From positions 1-17,874 of the forward strand of contig JAUVJK010000012.1 of the NCBI GenBank assembly GCA_030592425.1: a stretch of DNA of 17,874 nt, in the 5' to 3' direction. This document shows positions 14,722 to 17,874 of the stretch, in pieces. The DNA is from Candidatus Moraniibacteriota bacterium (GTDB lineage Bacteria > Patescibacteriota > Minisyncoccia > Moranbacterales > GCA-2747515). A program made the position numbers and the translations under genes. Within the stretch, counting starts at the first letter, position 1, and each line of letters begins with the position of its first letter. Below the pieces are notes generated by a model. The model did not search any database. It worked only from the letters and a program-made list of their open reading frames with translations, and was not told the origin of the DNA.

Positions 14722-14780
14722 AAAGCAAACTGTTATTCAATGGTAGTATATATCACAATTACCGATTACAAATTCACTGA

Positions 14781-15827
14781 TTACCCTTTCACAAGATCTG
14801 CTTTCACGACAAGTCGTTTCCAATTGGAATTGAGTGGCCAACATGTAACAAGTGTTGCCGTTGGGTCAGAATTCCCACTAAAGATTCGTGGATCATCTGG
14901 TGCTGAAACAAATTTTTCTGTGATACGGTATGTGTATTCCTGTGATTTTCCATTACCCTGTGTCACGCTCACACTAAATTCATCACCAAGCTCAAGTTCA
15001 TTGAGATCTTTCAAGATATAATTATAACCACCTTTATTCCATGCATAGTTGCTACTGTGACCAGTAAGCATCATATTGCCATTTTGTCCAGGGGCCGCTG
15101 TTTTTGGATAGTGAATAATGCCATCATCAAGATCTTTCAAAAGAGCTTCTTCTGATGCATCTGTCGAAAGAACAACTGGCGATGCAACACCAAGTTTATT
15201 GATAAAAAGATCTACCTTTGGTCGTTTTGTACCAGCAAGTACTGGATCATAGCCATTACGGATCTCTTGCACGTCAGTGAAACCATCAGCATCTGTATCC
15301 GCCTTATTTGGATCTGTGCCGTGTTCAAATTCTTGCATATTCGTAAGACCGTCATCATCAGGATCTTCTTGTGCATTCTTTACTGCAAGATCAAATCCAT
15401 GTTCTTCCTCCCACACATCCGAGAGACCATCCTTATTCATATCAAGTTTACCTTGCCCTGTTGGATTGAATCCATCCTGCACCTCATCACCATCAGTATA
15501 ACCATCTTGATCAGTATCTGCTTGTAGTGGATTTGTAAGATATTTATATTCATCTTTGAGATCAAGTCCATCATTATCATGATCTTTGAAGATGTCCTTA
15601 CGAGAGTTTACCGTAATATCATAGCGCTCGAGCCAAAATGGAGAAATACCACCCTGTTCATCTTCCATGTATTCCTTTGCAACATTAAACATACTTTTCT
15701 GTTCGTCATTTGTGGCATCACGCTTAACGCCCCCATTAAGCATCACTGTGACCACAAAAAAGATGGCGAGAAACCCAATAGTCCACGCAAATCCTTTCTC
15801 AATTTTTTTCCGTAGTGTTTTTTTCAT
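14781..15827 (-). CDS. Membrane-anchored sortase with five calcium-loop repeats
   Basis: A 348-residue transpeptidase predicted to cut a C-terminal sorting signal and attach surface proteins. An N-terminal membrane anchor spans about 12-30. Five thrombospondin-type-3/EF-like loops D-x-D/N-x-D-G follow at 82-93, 104-115, 129-140, 155-166 and 177-188, expected to bind Ca2+ as a stalk. The sortase barrel occupies about 205-348 with the catalytic triad in order: His-257 (LTGHSS), Cys-329 (LVTCWP) and Arg-338 (NWKRLVV). The loops make it longer than typical sortases of about 200-250 residues. It has its own promoter and terminator, and directly follows a surface protein ending in a sorting signal, its likely substrate. 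The class cannot be assigned confidently by eye. ATG at 15827 is supported by the promoter and the basic N-terminus; there is no Shine-Dalgarno. Confidence 0.93.
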   Translation of the reverse strand: MKKTLRKKIEKGFAWTIGFLAIFFVVTVMLNGGVKRDATNDEQKSMFNVAKEYMEDEQGGISPFWLERYDITVNSRKDIFKDHDNDGLDLKDEYKYLTNPLQADTDQDGYTDGDEVQDGFNPTGQGKLDMNKDGLSDVWEEEHGFDLAVKNAQEDPDDDGLTNMQEFEHGTDPNKADTDADGFTDVQEIRNGYDPVLAGTKRPKVDLFINKLGVASPVVLSTDASEEALLKDLDDGIIHYPKTAAPGQNGNMMLTGHSSNYAWNKGGYNYILKDLNELELGDEFSVSVTQGNGKSQEYTYRITEKFVSAPDDPRIFSGNSDPTATLVTCWPLNSNWKRLVVKADLVKG

Positions 15828-15866
15828 AATAGATCTTTTGAGATCACTTATTTACCATAACGATCA

Positions 15867-15895
15867 ATATTACCATATTTTAGACACTTTGTCAA
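15867..15895 (-). promoter_or_regulatory. Near-consensus sigma70 promoter of the sortase
   Basis: The minus strand has -35 TTGACA (15890-15895), a 17-base spacer and -10 TAATAT (15867-15872). The start is expected near 15860, leaving a leader of about 33 bases. It begins directly after the upstream terminator. Confidence 0.8.
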
Positions 15896-15899
15896 GACA

Positions 15900-15930
15900 C
15901 CAAAAAACCCGGTTTTATCCGGGTTTTTGG
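15900..15930 (-). terminator. Intrinsic terminator after the right-edge surface protein
   Basis: Arms 15903-15912 and 15919-15928 (AAAAACCCGG with CCGGGTTTTT) close a 6-base loop, with flanking CC/GG extending the stem. It lies 28 bases after the stop at 15958 and separates this gene from the sortase. The arms carry A-runs and T-runs, so it can act in both directions. Confidence 0.85.
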
Positions 15931-15957
15931 TAGTTTTTGACCGTTTCAAGTGGTCAT

Positions 15958-17874
15958 TTACTCAATGATCGTACCCATGATTCCATCTTCCTCTGGGCGA
16001 CGTGTAATACGTCCGTGAACAAAGAGTTTGTAAGCTACAAGTAGTGAGCTTGCAAGACCAGCTGAGATTGATGCTACTGCTGCGCCAGGACCTGTTGACG
16101 GAGCAACGTTTCCTGCTGGACATCGATAGCCAAAGTCTGCTTTCGTATGGTCATCACCATTACCAAGCTTTACTTTTGTTGTGTGATCCAACTTACTATC
16201 TGGATCAGCTGTTTGATAACATCCATCTGGAATGTGATCAGCGTGTACGACTACTGTGTACGTACCCTTACAGAGATCATCAAACTTATACTTTCCACTG
16301 CTATTCGTCTTGTCCTTAACAACATCATTACCATCAATCAATTTCATCGTTACATCATCGATTCCTTCTTCACCACCATCCTGCACACCGTTTCCATTGT
16401 TGTCATACCATACAGTATTTCCAATTGAAGAATTACATTTTTTCTTCTTCTTTGGCTCTTCTGGCTCTGGCTCAGGCTCTGGCTCTGGAGCATCTACAAC
16501 AACTTTCGATGGATCACTGTCTTTTACTTTTTTACTTGTCTCGACAGATGAACCTTCTGTATGTGCTGTATTTGTATATGCTGCTGTAACATTTGTATGT
16601 TCACATGTATACGTCTTGGATTCTTTCACATCGAGAGAACCAATTGACTTTTCACATGCCTTTACAAGTGGGTCAGTAACGAGAACATCTTTTAGTGCAA
16701 CAGCACCACTGTTCTTCACGATGATCTCAAATTTTGCTGTACCACCCTTTTTCACAGATTGTGTGTCATCACCGTCTTTTGCATCACGTTTAATGATATC
16801 AATTGATGGCGTTCCAGGAATGATCACTGTCACGTCTGTAGGATCTTTGTCTTCTACTTTTTCACCAGTCTCTGTTGAATTACCAACAACATAAGCGATA
16901 TTTGTGAAATCTTTTTGTACATCTTTACTTTCACAAGTAAATGATGTGTCTTCACCAGATTTCAGTGTACCAACTTCCTTTTCACAACTCGTTGTAATTG
17001 GGTCAGTTACAACAACATTCTTCAAATCTGCCTCACCATTGTTCTTCACAATGATCTCAAATTTTGCTGCTTCGCCCTGTTTTACTTCTTGTGTATCATC
17101 TTTATCTGATGCATCACGTTTGATGATGTCAATTGATGGTGTACCAGGGATGATCACTGTCACGTGTGTAGGATCCTTGTCTTCTACTTTTTGGTTTGTT
17201 TCTGTAGAATTACCAACAACATAGGCAATATTTGTGAAATCTTTCTGAACATCTTTACTATCACAAGTGAATACTGTCTTCTCACCAACCTTGAGTATAC
17301 CAACATCTTTGGCACAACTCGTTGTAATTGGGTCAGTTACAACAACATTTTTGAGGTTTACTTCACCATCGTTCCTTACGATGATCTCAAATTTTGCTAC
17401 TTCGCCTTGTTTCACATCTTGTGTATCATCCTTATCTGCTGCGTCACGTTTAATGATGTCAATAGATGGTGTACCAGGAATGAGGACAACTACCTTAGAA
17501 GGGTCATTATCTTTCACTTCCTGTCCTGTGATCACTGATTTACCAGTAACATAAGCAATATTTGTAAAGTCTTTCTGAACATCTTTACTATCACAGGTAT
17601 AGGTCTTTGATGCATTTACTGCAAGTGTACCGATCGTATTTACACAGCTACTAGTAACTGGGTCCGTAACAACAACATTCTTAAGGTTTACTTTACCAGT
17701 GTTTTTTACAATGATCTCAAATTTTGCTGTTTCACCCTGTTTTACTTCTTGTGTATCATCTTTATCAACTGCATCACGTTTGATGATGTCAATTGATGGA
17801 TTTGGGATCACAACTGTTACTTTCGTAGGGTCATTATCTTTCACTTGCTGATTTGTGATAACAGAGTTACCAAC
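15958..17874 (-). CDS. Repeat-rich, sortase-anchored surface protein, 5' end beyond the window
   Basis: The frame is open to the right edge. The GTG at 17844 is an internal Val codon within a repeat, not a start, so the protein has at least 638 residues. Numbering from that codon, four DUF11/CARDB-like modules begin at PSIDIIKRDA 16, 126, 236 and 346, exactly 110 residues apart. The module contains a KFEIIVKN strand, V(V/L)VTDP and a Cys pair. A (EP)n-KKKKK linker (453-469) leads to an SdrD-B-like domain (470-575: SIGNTVWYDNNGNGVQDGGE, CKGTYTVVV). The end has APSTG (581-585), a hydrophobic stretch (588-608) and basic HGRITRR, that is, a sorting signal, with 12 extra residues after it. It is probably attached by the adjacent sortase and serves as a stalk or adhesin. 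Confidence 0.93.
   Translation of the reverse strand, partial: VGNSVITNQQVKDNDPTKVTVVIPNPSIDIIKRDAVDKDDTQEVKQGETAKFEIIVKNTGKVNLKNVVVTDPVTSSCVNTIGTLAVNASKTYTCDSKDVQKDFTNIAYVTGKSVITGQEVKDNDPSKVVVLIPGTPSIDIIKRDAADKDDTQDVKQGEVAKFEIIVRNDGEVNLKNVVVTDPITTSCAKDVGILKVGEKTVFTCDSKDVQKDFTNIAYVVGNSTETNQKVEDKDPTHVTVIIPGTPSIDIIKRDASDKDDTQEVKQGEAAKFEIIVKNNGEADLKNVVVTDPITTSCEKEVGTLKSGEDTSFTCESKDVQKDFTNIAYVVGNSTETGEKVEDKDPTDVTVIIPGTPSIDIIKRDAKDGDDTQSVKKGGTAKFEIIVKNSGAVALKDVLVTDPLVKACEKSIGSLDVKESKTYTCEHTNVTAAYTNTAHTEGSSVETSKKVKDSDPSKVVVDAPEPEPEPEPEEPKKKKKCNSSIGNTVWYDNNGNGVQDGGEEGIDDVTMKLIDGNDVVKDKTNSSGKYKFDDLCKGTYTVVVHADHIPDGCYQTADPDSKLDHTTKVKLGNGDDHTKADFGYRCPAGNVAPSTGPGAAVASISAGLASSLLVAYKLFVHGRITRRPEEDGIMGTIIE
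16489..17874 (-). repeat. 330-bp tandem coding repeats (four units plus a partial fifth)
   Basis: Units encoding 110 residues begin at about 17799, 17469, 17139 and 16809; the end of another unit reaches the window edge. The two middle units are most alike at both DNA and protein level, and the last (16489-16809) is the most diverged. The exact period with no indels suggests recent duplication or gene conversion. More copies probably lie beyond the edge. Confidence 0.9.

Noticed and set aside
15826..15836. The 11-mer ATAATAGATCT shared between the sortase start and the palindrome at 9370
   Set aside because: It overlaps the sortase start codon, is AT-rich and lacks the second half of the palindrome; a chance match is likely.
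16256..17554. Several plus-strand frames of 90-212 codons across the right-edge repeats
   Set aside because: They repeat with the same 330-bp period as the minus-strand modules and have no start signals of their own; they are shadows.
17844..17844. GTG at 17844 as the start of the right-edge surface protein
   Set aside because: The ten codons upstream to the window edge continue the repeat module (VGNSVITNQQ), so this is an internal Val and the true start is outside the window.
1..17874. CRISPR array, insertion sequence, rRNA or integrase
   Set aside because: No regularly spaced short repeats with unique spacers, no transposase or integrase motifs and no rRNA-like sequence were seen; the only tandem repeats are coding modules.

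Overview
This AT-rich window has every convincing gene on the minus strand, using the standard bacterial code (TAA, TAG and TGA all appear as stops). The gene set suggests a Patescibacteria / Candidate Phyla Radiation (CPR) bacterium. The clues are a short alanyl-tRNA synthetase without its C-terminal domain, an isolated TraD/VirD4-like ATPase with a zinc ribbon next to a membrane-anchored partner, a sigma-region-4/HARE regulator, a calcium-loop sortase beside a repeat-rich surface protein, and almost no Shine-Dalgarno sites. This placement is an inference from gene content; I cannot name the lineage.

Layout in the direction of transcription (right to left). (1) 17874-14781: the 3' part of a surface protein made of 110-residue repeats plus an SdrD-B-like domain and a sorting signal, a terminator, then a sortase with its own near-consensus promoter and terminator. 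The sortase is probably the enzyme that anchors the protein before it. (2) 14588-12117: a secreted beta-helix protein followed by a CBS-domain CorB/CNNM-type membrane protein, starting from an extended -10 promoter only a few bases before the start codon. (3) 12013-9414: a possible 30-codon leaderless ORF, a sigma4/HARE-HTH regulator with a near-consensus promoter, and a conserved-looking membrane protein. (4) 9352-2834: a tightly packed run of TraD-like ATPase, Na+/Ca2+ exchanger, three small unrecognised genes and alaS, ending at an intrinsic terminator. (5) 2830-1: a 514-base intergenic region with a large hairpin, a promoter and a structured leader ending in a U-run, then the start of a large secreted surface protein that runs off the left edge.

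The two edge genes have no stop (left) or no start (right) inside the window, so simple ORF calling misses or misplaces them. I translated both by hand.

The most striking feature is an in-frame insertion of about 96 residues, carrying a GIY-YIG nuclease domain, inside the catalytic domain of alanyl-tRNA synthetase. It sits just before motif 3 at what should be a surface beta-turn. It looks like a mobile-nuclease-derived cassette that neither splices nor breaks its essential host gene. Other notable points are the attenuator-like leader, the sortase/substrate pair with a non-LPxTG motif, the orphan DNA-pump-like ATPase pair, and a strong, uneven excess of GATC.
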